Source: an uncultured Thiohalocapsa sp. (GTDB lineage Bacteria; Pseudomonadota; Gammaproteobacteria; Chromatiales; Chromatiaceae). From it: DNA of 64,000 bases. A program made the translations under genes and the position numbers. The notes beneath the pieces are model-generated. The model searched no databases, was not told the DNA's origin, and was given only the letters and a program-made list of their open reading frames with translations. The stretch spans positions 1-64,000 of the forward strand of contig NZ_CAJXYK010000003.1 in assembly GCF_913063425.1 (NCBI RefSeq). The letters run 5' to 3'. Of the stretch, positions 44,851-57,115 are shown piece after piece. Each line of letters starts with the position of its first letter. Within the stretch, counting starts at the first letter, position 1.

Positions 44851-45273
44851 ATGCCCAGCATCACGCCGCCCGAGACCCTGGACGACTTCGACGACGCCCT
44901 CGACGAGCTGGAGAGCGCCGAGGACTTTCTGACCTTCTTCGCCGTGCCCTTCGACCCCGCGGTGGTGCATGTGAACCGCCTGCACATCCTGCAGCGCTTT
45001 CACGACTACCTGGATGCCGAGGACGACGCGCCCGCGGACCCCAACGCCCGCTTCGAGCGTTACGCCGCCCTGCTCACCGCCGCCTACCAGGACTTCGTCA
45101 GCTCCGACGCCCGCACCGAGAAGGTCTTCGCCGTGTTCCGGATGCACGAGCCGCGCAGCCTGAATGTCGGCCTCGACGAGCTGCTCGCGGCCCGGCCCCA
45201 AACCCCGGCCCCAACCCCGGCCCAGACCCCGCTCCAGCCCGCCGCCGAGGGCACTGCCGATCATGCGTCCTAA
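44851..45273 (+). CDS. nifW: Nitrogenase-stabilising/protective protein NifW
   Basis: This 140-residue protein has the NifW core AEDFLTFFAVPFDPAVVHVNRLHILQRFHDYL and YQDFVSSDARTEKVFAVFRMHE. NifW binds the MoFe protein and protects it, with NifZ, during maturation and oxygen exposure. A Pro/Ala/Gln-rich tail follows residue about 115. It ends 11 bases inside nifZ. Confidence 0.93.
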   Translation: MPSITPPETLDDFDDALDELESAEDFLTFFAVPFDPAVVHVNRLHILQRFHDYLDAEDDAPADPNARFERYAALLTAAYQDFVSSDARTEKVFAVFRMHEPRSLNVGLDELLAARPQTPAPTPAQTPLQPAAEGTADHAS

Positions 45274-45781
45274 GTTCGACTACGGCGCCGAGGTGCGCGT
45301 CCTGCGCAATGTGCGCAACGACGGCACCTTCCCCGGCGCGGCCACCGGCGCACTGCTGGTGCGCCGGGGCAGCACCGGCTTCGTGCGCGACGTCGGCACT
45401 TTCCTGCAGGACCAGATCATCTACACGGTGCACTTCCTGGAGCAGGACCGCATCGTCGGCTGCCGCGAGGAAGAGCTCCAGCCCGCCGCCGAGCCCTGGA
45501 CGCCGAGCCTGTTCGAGGCCCGCGAGAAGGTCGCCGCCCGGGTGGCCCTCGGCGCCGGCGGCCGGGTGCTGGTGCAGCCCGGCACCGTCGGCGAGATCGC
45601 CCGGGTGCTGCGTGGTGCCCCGCGCCCGGACGGCAGCCCCGGCGATGTCGCTTACTATGTGGACTTCCCCGGCTGTAACACGCTGCAGGTGCCGGAATCC
45701 GCATTGGACGCGCCACCGACAGCAGTCGGCGACGCTCCGCCGCCCGCTGACGGCCCAGCCGCCCAGGAGGATGCCGCATGA
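45263..45781 (+). CDS. nifZ: NifZ, P-cluster maturation factor
   Basis: This 172-residue protein has two NifZ-type SH3-like repeats: FDYGAEVRVLRNVRNDGTFPGAATGALLVRRGSTGFVRDVGTFLQDQIIYTVHFLEQDRIVGCREEEL, then VLVQPGTVGEIARVLRG...GDVAYYVDFPGCNTLQVPE. NifZ acts in formation of the second P-cluster of the MoFe protein. It overlaps nifW by 11 bases and nifM by four (ATGA), indicating coupling. Confidence 0.93.
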   Translation: MRPKFDYGAEVRVLRNVRNDGTFPGAATGALLVRRGSTGFVRDVGTFLQDQIIYTVHFLEQDRIVGCREEELQPAAEPWTPSLFEAREKVAARVALGAGGRVLVQPGTVGEIARVLRGAPRPDGSPGDVAYYVDFPGCNTLQVPESALDAPPTAVGDAPPPADGPAAQEDAA

Positions 45782-46671
45782 GCAAAGCCGACCCCGCCGC
45801 CACCGAGGCCGAAGCCGCCTACCGCTACCACCTGCTGCGCGCGGCCACCGAGCGCTTCCAGTGCAATATCCCGGCGCTCGACGCGACCCAGCGCGCCGCC
45901 GCCGCGGCCCAGGCGGACCAGACCTTCGCGCTGGAGACCCTGGTGCTGGGCGCCGACGAGGCCGCCGACATCGTCATCCCCAGCGCCAGCCTCCAGCAGA
46001 GCCTGGACGCCGTCGCCGGTCGCTTCGACGACCCGGCGGAATTCGAGGCCGACCTCGCCCGTAACGGCCTCACCCCCGACGGGCTGCGCGCCGCCCTGCG
46101 CCGCGAGCTCACCTTCGACGCCGTGATGCAGCGCGTCGGCGCCCGCCACGCCGCCGTCAACGACACCGACGCCCGCCTCTTCTACGAGCTCCACGCGGAT
46201 CGCTTCCAGTCCCCCGAGCGCCGCAGCGCCCGGCACATCCTCATCACCGTCAACGCCGACTACGCCGAGAACACCCGCGACGCCGCGCGCGCCCGCGCCG
46301 ACGCGCTCGCAGCGAAGCTGCACGAGGGCGGCACCGACAACCTGGTGCAGCGTTTCGCCCGCCTCGCCCGCCGCCACTCGGAGTGCCCCACAGCCATGGA
46401 AGAGGGCAAGCTCGGCGACCTCGTCCGCGGCCGGCTCTACCCGGAGGTGGATGCCGCCCTGTTCGAGCTGGATGCAGGCACCGTCAGCGCCCCGGTGGAG
46501 TCCGAGCTCGGCTTCCACATCCTGCTCTGTGAGTGCATCGAGCCCGCCCGCGCCCTGCCCTTCCCGCAGGTCAAGGACCGCATCCGCGCGGCATTGGAGA
46601 AGCGACGCCGCCGGGAGGCCCAGCGCGCCTGGCTTGCCGAGCTGCGCGAGCGGGAGGCCGAGACCGCCTGA
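45778..46671 (+). CDS. nifM: NifM, peptidyl-prolyl isomerase for Fe-protein maturation
   Basis: This 297-residue protein has an N-terminal helical chaperone part and a C-terminal parvulin domain: RRSARHILITVN, RFARLARRHSECPTAMEEGKLGDLVRGRLYPEVDAALFELDAGTVSAPVESELGFHILLC. NifM is needed for folding of NifH. Its ATG overlaps the nifZ stop. The 3' end holds direct 12-bp repeats and no clear terminator. Confidence 0.92.
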   Translation: MSKADPAATEAEAAYRYHLLRAATERFQCNIPALDATQRAAAAAQADQTFALETLVLGADEAADIVIPSASLQQSLDAVAGRFDDPAEFEADLARNGLTPDGLRAALRRELTFDAVMQRVGARHAAVNDTDARLFYELHADRFQSPERRSARHILITVNADYAENTRDAARARADALAAKLHEGGTDNLVQRFARLARRHSECPTAMEEGKLGDLVRGRLYPEVDAALFELDAGTVSAPVESELGFHILLCECIEPARALPFPQVKDRIRAALEKRRRREAQRAWLAELREREAETA

Positions 46672-46973
46672 CCCAGCGCCTGACCCAGCGCCTGACGGGC
46701 TCAAGCCGCGCGACGAAACGGCCCGCCGCCGGCGCGGCGGCGCGCACAGGTCACGCGCGCCATCGACCTTAGGCAGCCGAGGGTGGGTGTACGTGGCGAG
46801 CTGTCTTCGTCGCAACCTGCCCGCAACCTGCCCCACTGCCCGCGACGCCGGACTCGCGACTCACAAGGACCCGAGCCGGGCGCCCTCCCGCCGCAGTCCG
46901 CGGCCTTGCCGGGCGGCAAGTTCCCTGTCCCGTCGTCGCGTGGGTCTCGGCGGCCGACGGGTTTCCGTTGCGG
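46672..46973. other. 302-bp convergent intergenic region
   Basis: Between nifM and the minus-strand NUDIX gene. It starts with two copies of TGACCCAGCGCC (46670-46693). I see no gene, and no terminator with a T-run. Confidence 0.5.
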
Positions 46974-47558
46974 TCAGCGGGCGTCGTCGTCATAGACATG
47001 GATTTGGTAGCGCCGCTCCGGGACAGGCAGGCGCTCGATGGCGCCGCTGCGCAGCCGAAACCGGCCGGCGCTGCGGTCGCGGTAGTAGAGCCGGAGCGAC
47101 TCGCTGATGACGGGGAAGGCGATGTCGTCCCAGGGGATCTGCTCCTCGCGCATCAGCTCGACTTCCAGGCTCTCGGCACCAGGCCCGAAGTCCAGGTTCT
47201 TCAGCCGCGCACGAAACAGCATGTAGACCTGGTTGATGTGCGGCAGATTGAACAGCGCGTAGAGCGCGCCGACGCTGACCTCGGCGCGGGCCTCTTCCAG
47301 CGTCTCCCGCGCGGCGCCCTGCTGCACGGTCTCGCCGTTCTCCATGAAGCCCGCGGGCAGGGTCCAGAGGCCAAGACGGGGCTCGATGGCGCGCTTGCAG
47401 AGCAGGATGCGGTCGTCCCACTCCGGAATGCAGCCGACAACGATCTTCGGGTTCTGATAGTGCACCGCACCGCAGGCGTCGCAGACGTGCCGCGGCAGGT
47501 TGTCACCCGCGGGCACGCGCACCGTCACCGCCTCGCCGCAGTGGCTGCAATAGTTCAT
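46974..47558 (-). CDS. NUDIX hydrolase with zinc ribbon
   Basis: This 194-residue protein has an N-terminal zinc ribbon (C4, C7, C26, C29) and a Nudix box GFMENGETVQQGAARETLEEARAEV, matching G-x5-E-x7-RE-x2-EE. Zinc-ribbon Nudix proteins of this kind hydrolyse dinucleotides such as NADH or ADP-ribose. The segment LGLWTLPAGFMENGE is the usual lead into the box. It is convergent with nifM. Confidence 0.9.
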   Translation of the reverse strand: MNYCSHCGEAVTVRVPAGDNLPRHVCDACGAVHYQNPKIVVGCIPEWDDRILLCKRAIEPRLGLWTLPAGFMENGETVQQGAARETLEEARAEVSVGALYALFNLPHINQVYMLFRARLKNLDFGPGAESLEVELMREEQIPWDDIAFPVISESLRLYYRDRSAGRFRLRSGAIERLPVPERRYQIHVYDDDAR

Positions 47559-47782
47559 CTGCGTCTCGCCTCCAGCCGCCGGCGGGTGCCGGCCTCGCGT
47601 CGTCTGATGTCGTCAACGAATGGACATGCAGTCCAGTCCAAGGCGCCTTAACATGGGGCCGCACGGCAGCGCGGGCCAGTGCCCCCAACCCCTCGCGGCA
47701 GCCGGCCTCCGTCGGCCCCTGCCGCGCGGCAGCCGGTTTCAAGCGGCCCGCCCATCCACAGCAGACCAGGCCACGGAGCCCC

Positions 47783-49855
<2,073 letters not shown>

Positions 49856-49971
49856 GCATAGAGCCGAAGAATCGGCTCATCGAGAGCGCCCGGCAAGCAA
49901 GCCGTCCACCCAGCGCCTGCGCACGCACAGCCCGATTCCATTCACCTCCGGCAACTAGAGGAGCCAAGCAG

Positions 49972-50988
49972 ATGCAACTCGGCATGATCGGCCTCGGGCG
50001 CATGGGCGCCAACATGGTCCAGCGGCTGATGGCCGCCGGGCACGACTGCGTCGTCTTCGACATGAATCCGGATGCGGTGCAGGCGTTGACGCAGGACGGC
50101 GCCACGGGTGCGGACAGCATCCAGGACCTCTGCGCCAAGCTCACCCCGCCGCGCTCGGTGTGGATCATGGTGCCGGCGGCGGTGGTGGATAAAGTCATCG
50201 ACGACCTGCGCCCGCACCTGCAGGCCGACGACACCATCATCGACGGCGGCAACTCCAACTACCAGGAAGACATCCGCCACCAGCAATCCCTGCGTGACAT
50301 CGGGGTCCACTTCCTGGATTGCGGCACCTCCGGCGGCGTCTGGGGCCGGGAGCGCGGCTACTGCCTGATGATCGGCGGCGACACCGATGCCGTCGAGCGA
50401 CTCGACCCCATCTTCAAAGATCTGGCGCCCGGCATGGGCGACATCGAGCGCACCCGCGGGCGCAGCGGCGAGCCCACCCCCGCCGAGCAGGGCTACCTCC
50501 ACTGCGGGCCGAGCGGCGCCGGGCACTTCGTCAAAATGGTGCACAACGGCATCGAGTACGCGCTGATGGCCTCCTACGCCGAGGGCATGAACATCCTCAG
50601 GCATGCCGGCATCGGCCGTGAGGACCAGGTCATCGACGCCGAGACGGCGCCGCTCGCCAACCCCGAGCACTATCAATACGACTTCAACCTCGCCGACGTC
50701 GCCGAGGTCTGGCGCCGCGGCAGCGTGGTGGCCTCCTGGCTGCTGGACCTCACCGCCATCGCCCTGCACGAGGACAACGACCTCGGCAGCTTCGGCGGGC
50801 GGGTGTCGGACTCCGGCGAGGGCCGCTGGACCTGCCAGGCCGCCATCGAGACCGGCACCCCGGCGCCGCTGCTGACCACCGCGCTGTACGAGCGCTTCAC
50901 CTCCCGCGGCGAGGCGGACTTCGCCAACAAGATTCTGTCCGCCATGCGCTACCAGTTTGGTGGGCATCATGAGAAAGCGGAGTCCTGA
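49972..50988 (+). CDS. gnd: 6-phosphogluconate dehydrogenase, decarboxylating (short GndA/YqeC type)
   Basis: This 338-residue enzyme oxidises 6-phosphogluconate to ribulose 5-phosphate and CO2. The nucleotide-binding loop GLGRMGANMVQRL is at the N-terminus; DGGNSNYQEDIR, FLDCGTSGGVWG and GAGHFVKMVHNGIEY are the substrate and catalytic motifs (K in FVKMVHNG). The length and the F32-D-M-N sequence after the second strand point to the short, usually NAD-linked class. GAGGAG precedes the ATG by seven bases. zwf follows 276 bases later. Confidence 0.92.
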   Translation: MQLGMIGLGRMGANMVQRLMAAGHDCVVFDMNPDAVQALTQDGATGADSIQDLCAKLTPPRSVWIMVPAAVVDKVIDDLRPHLQADDTIIDGGNSNYQEDIRHQQSLRDIGVHFLDCGTSGGVWGRERGYCLMIGGDTDAVERLDPIFKDLAPGMGDIERTRGRSGEPTPAEQGYLHCGPSGAGHFVKMVHNGIEYALMASYAEGMNILRHAGIGREDQVIDAETAPLANPEHYQYDFNLADVAEVWRRGSVVASWLLDLTAIALHEDNDLGSFGGRVSDSGEGRWTCQAAIETGTPAPLLTTALYERFTSRGEADFANKILSAMRYQFGGHHEKAES

Positions 50989-51050
50989 GGGCTTGGTATT
51001 GTGGTGCTGATTGCGGATGAGGACCGGGGATTCAGAGTGAGGCGTAAGTA

Positions 51051-51182
51051 GTGCGGAGTACGGGGCACGGGTACGGAGGCTGCGCGGCTTCGGCATTGCA
51101 GGCTGTGTACGCCGCACGACTCCTCACTTGGAAATCAACGCTGACCCGCCGCACTCCGACTCGGCCGTACCGTACTCCGCAC
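51051..51182. repeat. Inverted-repeat element between gnd and zwf
   Basis: GTGCGGAGTACGG (51051-51063) and CCGTACTCCGCAC (51170-51182) are perfect 13-bp inverted repeats flanking about 106 bases. Degenerate copies of the same TACGG/GTACT words lie on both sides. It resembles a small non-coding repeat or MITE-like unit. Confidence 0.55.
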
Positions 51183-51264
51183 TTCGTACTCCTGCGTACT
51201 GACACCGAGACGCCCGATAAGCGCGCTTGCGCAGCGCCAACCAGACACCCCAAGGACCCGCACC

Positions 51265-52812
<1,548 letters not shown>

Positions 52813-52956
52813 GTCAGCGAACGCACGCCGGCGGATGCGATAAGGCCCCTGTTGCCATGCTGCAACGTCGTATTTGCCGGCGGCATACTCAGGAGCCCCG
52901 GAGCAATCTCCCGGTTCCGCACGACTCCTTATTCCAACGCATGTGGAGTGTTGATC

Positions 52957-53160
52957 ATGTCCAACGCCGAGACCAAGCCTGAACAGAGCCCGCCGGCCCA
53001 CCAGCAGCACGTGGCCGGTAGCGCTGATCGCCGTGCATTCCTGACCCGGGTGTCGCAGGCGGCGGTCGCCGTCTTCGTCGCCGGCGCCGTCGGCGGCTGC
53101 GGCGAGATGGATGATGACGACGACGATGATGATGATGACGACGATGACGACGATGACTGA
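52957..53160 (+). CDS. Tat-type lipoprotein with a 16-residue poly-aspartate C-terminus
   Basis: This 67-residue protein has a twin-arginine motif (ADRRAFLTRV, R25-R26), a hydrophobic helix (AAVAVFVAGAV) and a candidate lipobox VGGC48. The mature part is only C-G-E-M followed by 16 aspartates, ending the protein. The Asp codons mix GAT and GAC, so the run is not a pure simple repeat. If lipidated, the mature product would be a lipid anchor carrying a highly acidic tail, suited to binding calcium or other cations. I know no established function. Confidence 0.65.
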   Translation: MSNAETKPEQSPPAHQQHVAGSADRRAFLTRVSQAAVAVFVAGAVGGCGEMDDDDDDDDDDDDDDDD

Positions 53161-53416
53161 GGTCGCCGAGCACGGGTGACGCAGCCTGCGGGCCGGGCAA
53201 CAGCGCCGGGAATGCTGCGGCTCGGCCCCGCGTCCGCGCGGCTGCTGCGCAGAGGCGCTCGGCGCCGACGCAGCGCTCGCCAGGTCTGCCATCGGTGACA
53301 CCGGTCTTCCGGAAATCCGGCGAATCAGCTTCCGTCCGATACCGGCCGTTGCGGCAGGCACTACACTGCGCAGGGTGCGCGCCCTGCGCATCACAAGAGC
53401 CAACTGGAGGTCACCG

Positions 53417-53842
53417 ATGAACTGGAAAGAGCAACTGGACAAGGCCATCGCCTCGATCAAAGAGGCCGCGGACAGCGAGCGGGCGCGGGAGATCGCGACC
53501 ACGGCCAGGACCACGGCGTCGAGCCTGGTGGAGAAGGTCCGCACGGGCGCCGTGGGCGCGGCGTCGTCCTTCGTGGAGGCGAACCGCGATCCGTCGTCGC
53601 TTCAGGTGAGCTTCCTGAACGCGAATCTCACCATCCTGTCGCCGTCCGAAGGGATCTCGGTAACGCGCCCGGATGCGGCCACCCTGGTGGTCAGCGACGG
53701 CGCCGACAACGGCTTGGTCATCAACGCCGCCGCAGACCCGGCCTTCGTCGTCGAGCAGATCGGCACCATCAACCAGGTATCCGGTAACACCTTCGACCTC
53801 GGCGCCGAAGACGGTGTGAACGTCGTGGTGACCAGGTTCTGA
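53417..53842 (+). CDS. Small protein of unknown function
   Basis: This 141-residue protein has a charged helical N-terminal half (WKEQLDKAIASIKEAADSERAREIATTARTTASSLVEKV) and a beta-rich C-terminal half (LQVSFLNANLTILSPSEGISVTRPDAATLVVSDGADNGLVIN). No signal peptide is evident. I recognise no family. CTGGAGGTC precedes the ATG. Confidence 0.6.
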   Translation: MNWKEQLDKAIASIKEAADSERAREIATTARTTASSLVEKVRTGAVGAASSFVEANRDPSSLQVSFLNANLTILSPSEGISVTRPDAATLVVSDGADNGLVINAAADPAFVVEQIGTINQVSGNTFDLGAEDGVNVVVTRF

Positions 53843-54088
53843 TCACGGTCCCAGCACCGGACTCCGACAGCCCGAGCCCGCTCGCGCCACAGCGCGCGGG
53901 CTTGCCTGTGCCTGGCCGGACTGCCGGGATGGCCTGACATCAGCGACGCAAGTCCCGCTGACCCGCGAGGCTTCAGCCATACCCATAGACGATTCTCGAT
54001 CGCACAAAGCGGCATCATCAATGCCGTGTCAGGTTTTGCTCCGCTAACATTGGGGTTTTTCTTCAAGGAACGCGCCGCGAGACCCATC

Positions 54089-56230
54089 ATGCCCGCGAAC
54101 CTGCTGACGACCCTGTTTCCCTTCCTGCGCTGGTTCCCGTTGTCCGGGGACAAGCTGCGCAGCGATCTCATCGCCGGCATCACCGTGGCGCTGGTGCTGG
54201 TGCCCCAGAGCATGGCGTATGCGCAGCTCGCGGGCCTGCCGGTGGTCTACGGCCTCTACGCTTCCTTCATGCCCGTGATCGTGGCCTCCCTGTGGGGCTC
54301 GCTGCCGCAGCTGCACACGGGGCCGGTGGCCATGCTGTCGCTCATGTCGGCGGCGGCGGTGCTGCCGCTTGCGGCGCTCGGGAGCGAGGACTTCATCGTC
54401 CTGTCCGTGATGCTGGCGCTGATGGTCGGCGTGCTGCGGCTGCTGCTCGGGCTGCTGCGCATGGGCATCCTGGTGAATTTCCTCTCCAGCCCCGTGATCG
54501 TGGGCTTCACCAATGCGGCGGCGCTGATCATCGGCCTGTCGCAGCTGAGCAAGCTCCTGAACGTGCCCTTCCCGCGCACGGACAACTTCGTGCTGGACCT
54601 CTGGAACGTCGTCGAGCAGTTGCCGGAGACCCACCTACCGACGCTGCTGTTCGCGGTGGCCACCTTCGCCATCATCCTCGGCGCCCGCCGCATCATCCCC
54701 AAGGTGCCCGGCGTGCTGCTGGCGGTGGTGCTGACGACACTGGTGAGCTGGGCCATCGGCTTCGAGCGGAATGCGACGGTACCCGTCAGCGCCATCCAGG
54801 ACCAGGAGGCCCGGGAGCTGGCGCAGGACTATGCCGGCACCGTCCGCGCCATCGACACGCTGGGCAGCACCACCGCCCGGCTCAACCAGGAGATCCGCAG
54901 CCTCAAGGCCGCGGGGGAGCCGGAGCACTTCGCCGAGCGCGCCCTGCTGGAGGCGGACCTGCGGGTGCTGAACCGCGAGCTGGATCAACGCAAGCGCGCC
55001 AACAACGAGCGGCAGGTAGCGCTGCACAATCTGCGCTTCGAGCACGCGGTCACCGCGGACGGGCAGGACATCTTCTATCCACGCGGCGACGTGCCGGCCA
55101 ACCTGGACGCGGACGGGCGCACCTGGCGCATCAGTCAGGTCGCAGGCGACGAGGTGAAGATGATGGGCGGCGGCGCCGTGGTGGGCGCCATCCCAGCGGG
55201 ACTGCCGAGCTTCCAGCTGCCGGAGCTGCGCATGGACTTCTTCTGGACCCTGCTGCCGTCGGCGCTGGTGATGGCGCTGATCGGCTTCATGGAGGCCACC
55301 TCCATCTCCAAGGCCATCGCCGCCCAGACCAAGGAGCGGGTGGACACCAGCAAGGAGCTGGTGGGCCAGGGCCTCGCCAACATCGTCGGCAGCTTCTTCA
55401 GCAGCTACACGGTCAGCGGGTCGTTCTCGCGCTCGGCCGTGGCCGCCAAGAACGGCGCCAAGACCGGTATGTTCGCCATCTTCAGCGCCGTCGGCGTCAT
55501 GCTGGTGCTGCTCTTCCTGACGCCGCTGCTCTACCACCTGCCGCAGGCGGTGCTGGCGGTGATCGTGATGATGGCCGTCTTCGGACTCATCAACGTGCGG
55601 GCGCTGGTGCGCGCCTGGGAGATCGAGCGGCAGGAGGCCATCGTCGGCGTCATCACCTTCGTCGCCACGTTGGCCATGGCGCCGCAGCTCGCCAACGGCA
55701 TTCTGCTCGGTGCCGGGCTCGCCATCGTGCTCTTCCTGGTGCGCACCATGAAGCCGCGCACGGACATTCTGGGCCTGGACGCGGAAGGGCGCCTCGCCGG
55801 CGTCAGCATGAACGACGTGGCGCCCATCGGGCAGAATTACATCGTCGTGCGCTTCGACGGCTCCCTTAACTTCGTCAACGCCTCGCGCTTCGAGGACGTG
55901 CTGCTGGAGGCCCGCGCCAAGAACCCGCAGGCCCGGGCCGTGCTGGTGGACGGCAGCAGCATCAACGACGTGGACGTCACCGGCGAAGAGCGCCTGCGCG
56001 ATGTCATCGAGACCTTCCGGGACAATGGCGTGGAGATTTACTTCTCAAGCCTCAAGGCCCAGGTCTACGACACCCTGCGCCGCGGGCGAATGTTCCACCT
56101 GCTGGACGAGACCCACTTCATCCGCACCAAAGACCGGGCGCTTAAGTTCATGGATGAGACCTTCGACAGCGGCAAGCCCCTGGAGCCCGCGCGTATCGCG
56201 GTGGGGCCGAGCACGCCCGTGCTCGGCTGA
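54089..56230 (+). CDS. SulP family anion transporter with STAS domain and a large insertion
   Basis: This 713-residue transporter belongs to SulP/SLC26. The N-terminal signature VPQSMAYAQLAGLPVVYGLYASFMPVIVASLWGS is clear, as are EATSISKAIAAQTKERVDTSKELVGQGLANIVGSFFSSYTVSGSFSRSAV and a C-terminal STAS domain (residues about 565-690). Substrates of the family include sulfate and bicarbonate. About 130 residues (roughly 228-358) of charged, coiled-coil-like sequence interrupt the membrane domain just before VVGAIPAGLP; most family members have only a short loop there. ATG 54089 fits the family length; the open frame extends to 54026. Confidence 0.9.
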   Translation: MPANLLTTLFPFLRWFPLSGDKLRSDLIAGITVALVLVPQSMAYAQLAGLPVVYGLYASFMPVIVASLWGSLPQLHTGPVAMLSLMSAAAVLPLAALGSEDFIVLSVMLALMVGVLRLLLGLLRMGILVNFLSSPVIVGFTNAAALIIGLSQLSKLLNVPFPRTDNFVLDLWNVVEQLPETHLPTLLFAVATFAIILGARRIIPKVPGVLLAVVLTTLVSWAIGFERNATVPVSAIQDQEARELAQDYAGTVRAIDTLGSTTARLNQEIRSLKAAGEPEHFAERALLEADLRVLNRELDQRKRANNERQVALHNLRFEHAVTADGQDIFYPRGDVPANLDADGRTWRISQVAGDEVKMMGGGAVVGAIPAGLPSFQLPELRMDFFWTLLPSALVMALIGFMEATSISKAIAAQTKERVDTSKELVGQGLANIVGSFFSSYTVSGSFSRSAVAAKNGAKTGMFAIFSAVGVMLVLLFLTPLLYHLPQAVLAVIVMMAVFGLINVRALVRAWEIERQEAIVGVITFVATLAMAPQLANGILLGAGLAIVLFLVRTMKPRTDILGLDAEGRLAGVSMNDVAPIGQNYIVVRFDGSLNFVNASRFEDVLLEARAKNPQARAVLVDGSSINDVDVTGEERLRDVIETFRDNGVEIYFSSLKAQVYDTLRRGRMFHLLDETHFIRTKDRALKFMDETFDSGKPLEPARIAVGPSTPVLG

Positions 56231-56311
56231 CGGCGTTAAGCTGCACTGCCCCAACGGCCCCGCTCAAGCCTGGGGCCGGCGGCAGGAGGCTGTGGGGCAG
56301 CGTGCTCGATC

Positions 56312-56378
56312 GACAACAAATAGGGTTACCGTCACCGTATTTCTTCAGTCACCGTATTTCTTCACCCGATTTGTTGTC
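56312..56378. repeat. 67-bp inverted-repeat element with internal 17-bp direct repeats
   Basis: GACAACAAAT (56312-56321) and ATTTGTTGTC (56369-56378) are perfect terminal inverted repeats, extending to 15 bp with one mismatch. Inside are two adjacent copies of GTCACCGTATTTCTTCA (56331-56347 and 56348-56364). The motif ACCGTCACCGTATTT also occurs at 3970. It looks like a small mobile remnant. Confidence 0.6.
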
Positions 56379-56422
56379 ATTGAGCCTGTTCGGCAATCGA
56401 GCGCCGCGCAGGGAAACAGGCC

Positions 56423-56929
56423 TCAGCGCCGCGGATAGCTCGCGCGCTCAGGGATCACGTTGCGAATGCCGCCTTTCGGATTCTCGACGTCACCGTGGTA
56501 GCGCGGCAGGACGATCACGTGCAGATGGTCGATGCTCCTGCCCGCGGCTCTGCCATCGTTGTTGCCGACGGTGTACGCGTCCGGCCTGCGCGCCAGGAAA
56601 TCCAGCCCCAGGACCGTTTCGATCTGATCCTTGGGCCTGTCCCTGAGGTAATCCCGGCCAAGCATTTCCTGGTACAGACCCCGCAGGTCGGTTGCTTCGA
56701 TCACGCGCCTGACGCCCCGCAGCGCATCGAAATAGTCCGCCTGCTCCGCGTCATCGAGATCGAAGATCGACAGGACGTGCCGCTTCGGGATGAGCAGTGC
56801 ATGGCCCGGATTCACGGGATGGGTGTCGAAAACGCCCACGAAGGAGGCATTCTCGAACATGAACGGGTCGGTCTCGCCGCGAATGACACGGCAGAAGTAA
56901 CAATCCTGTGCCGACTCGGAATCGGTCAT
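56423..56929 (-). CDS. HIT family hydrolase with a degenerate histidine triad
   Basis: This 168-residue protein has the HIT fold: CYFCRVIRGETDPFMFENASFVGVFDTHPVNPGHALLIPKRHVLSIFDL near the start and IDHLHVIVLPRYHGDVENP at the active site. The canonical pattern is H-x-H-x-H-x-x-P-R; here the third histidine is isoleucine (DHLHVIVLPR), while the middle histidine nucleophile is kept. HIT enzymes cleave nucleotidyl bonds. Activity may be altered. The ATG at 56929 starts just before the CYFC motif. Confidence 0.82.
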   Translation of the reverse strand: MTDSESAQDCYFCRVIRGETDPFMFENASFVGVFDTHPVNPGHALLIPKRHVLSIFDLDDAEQADYFDALRGVRRVIEATDLRGLYQEMLGRDYLRDRPKDQIETVLGLDFLARRPDAYTVGNNDGRAAGRSIDHLHVIVLPRYHGDVENPKGGIRNVIPERASYPRR

Positions 56930-57050
56930 GGCAGCGCCTCCGTGACTGAGCTCAGCGAAAACAGACGGACCGCCGAAGCGGGGCTTCTTGGCCAGCATCC
57001 GTACCGGACTCGGCTCAAGCGCCGCGAGCGCGGCGCCAGAGCGCAGAGCT

Positions 57051-57115
57051 TACATCATCCCCATGCCGCCCATGCCGCAATACTCGCCGCTGCTGGCGTT
57101 GCAGCCGGAGTTGCC
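57051..57115 (-). pseudogene. groEL 3'-end fragment (first copy)
   Basis: On the minus strand the sequence reads GNSGCNASSGEYCGM and then GGMGMM before TAA. The first part matches the GroEL NYGYNAATGEYGDM region and the second the GGM-rich chaperonin tail, so the roughly 60 residues between them in real GroEL are missing. The sequence upstream does not continue in frame as GroEL. It is a short decayed fragment; a related tail is at 60572. Confidence 0.5.

Noticed and set aside
51051-51182. The inverted repeat between gnd and zwf as a transcription terminator
   Set aside because: The arms are over 100 bases apart and there is no T-run, so an intrinsic terminator is unlikely.
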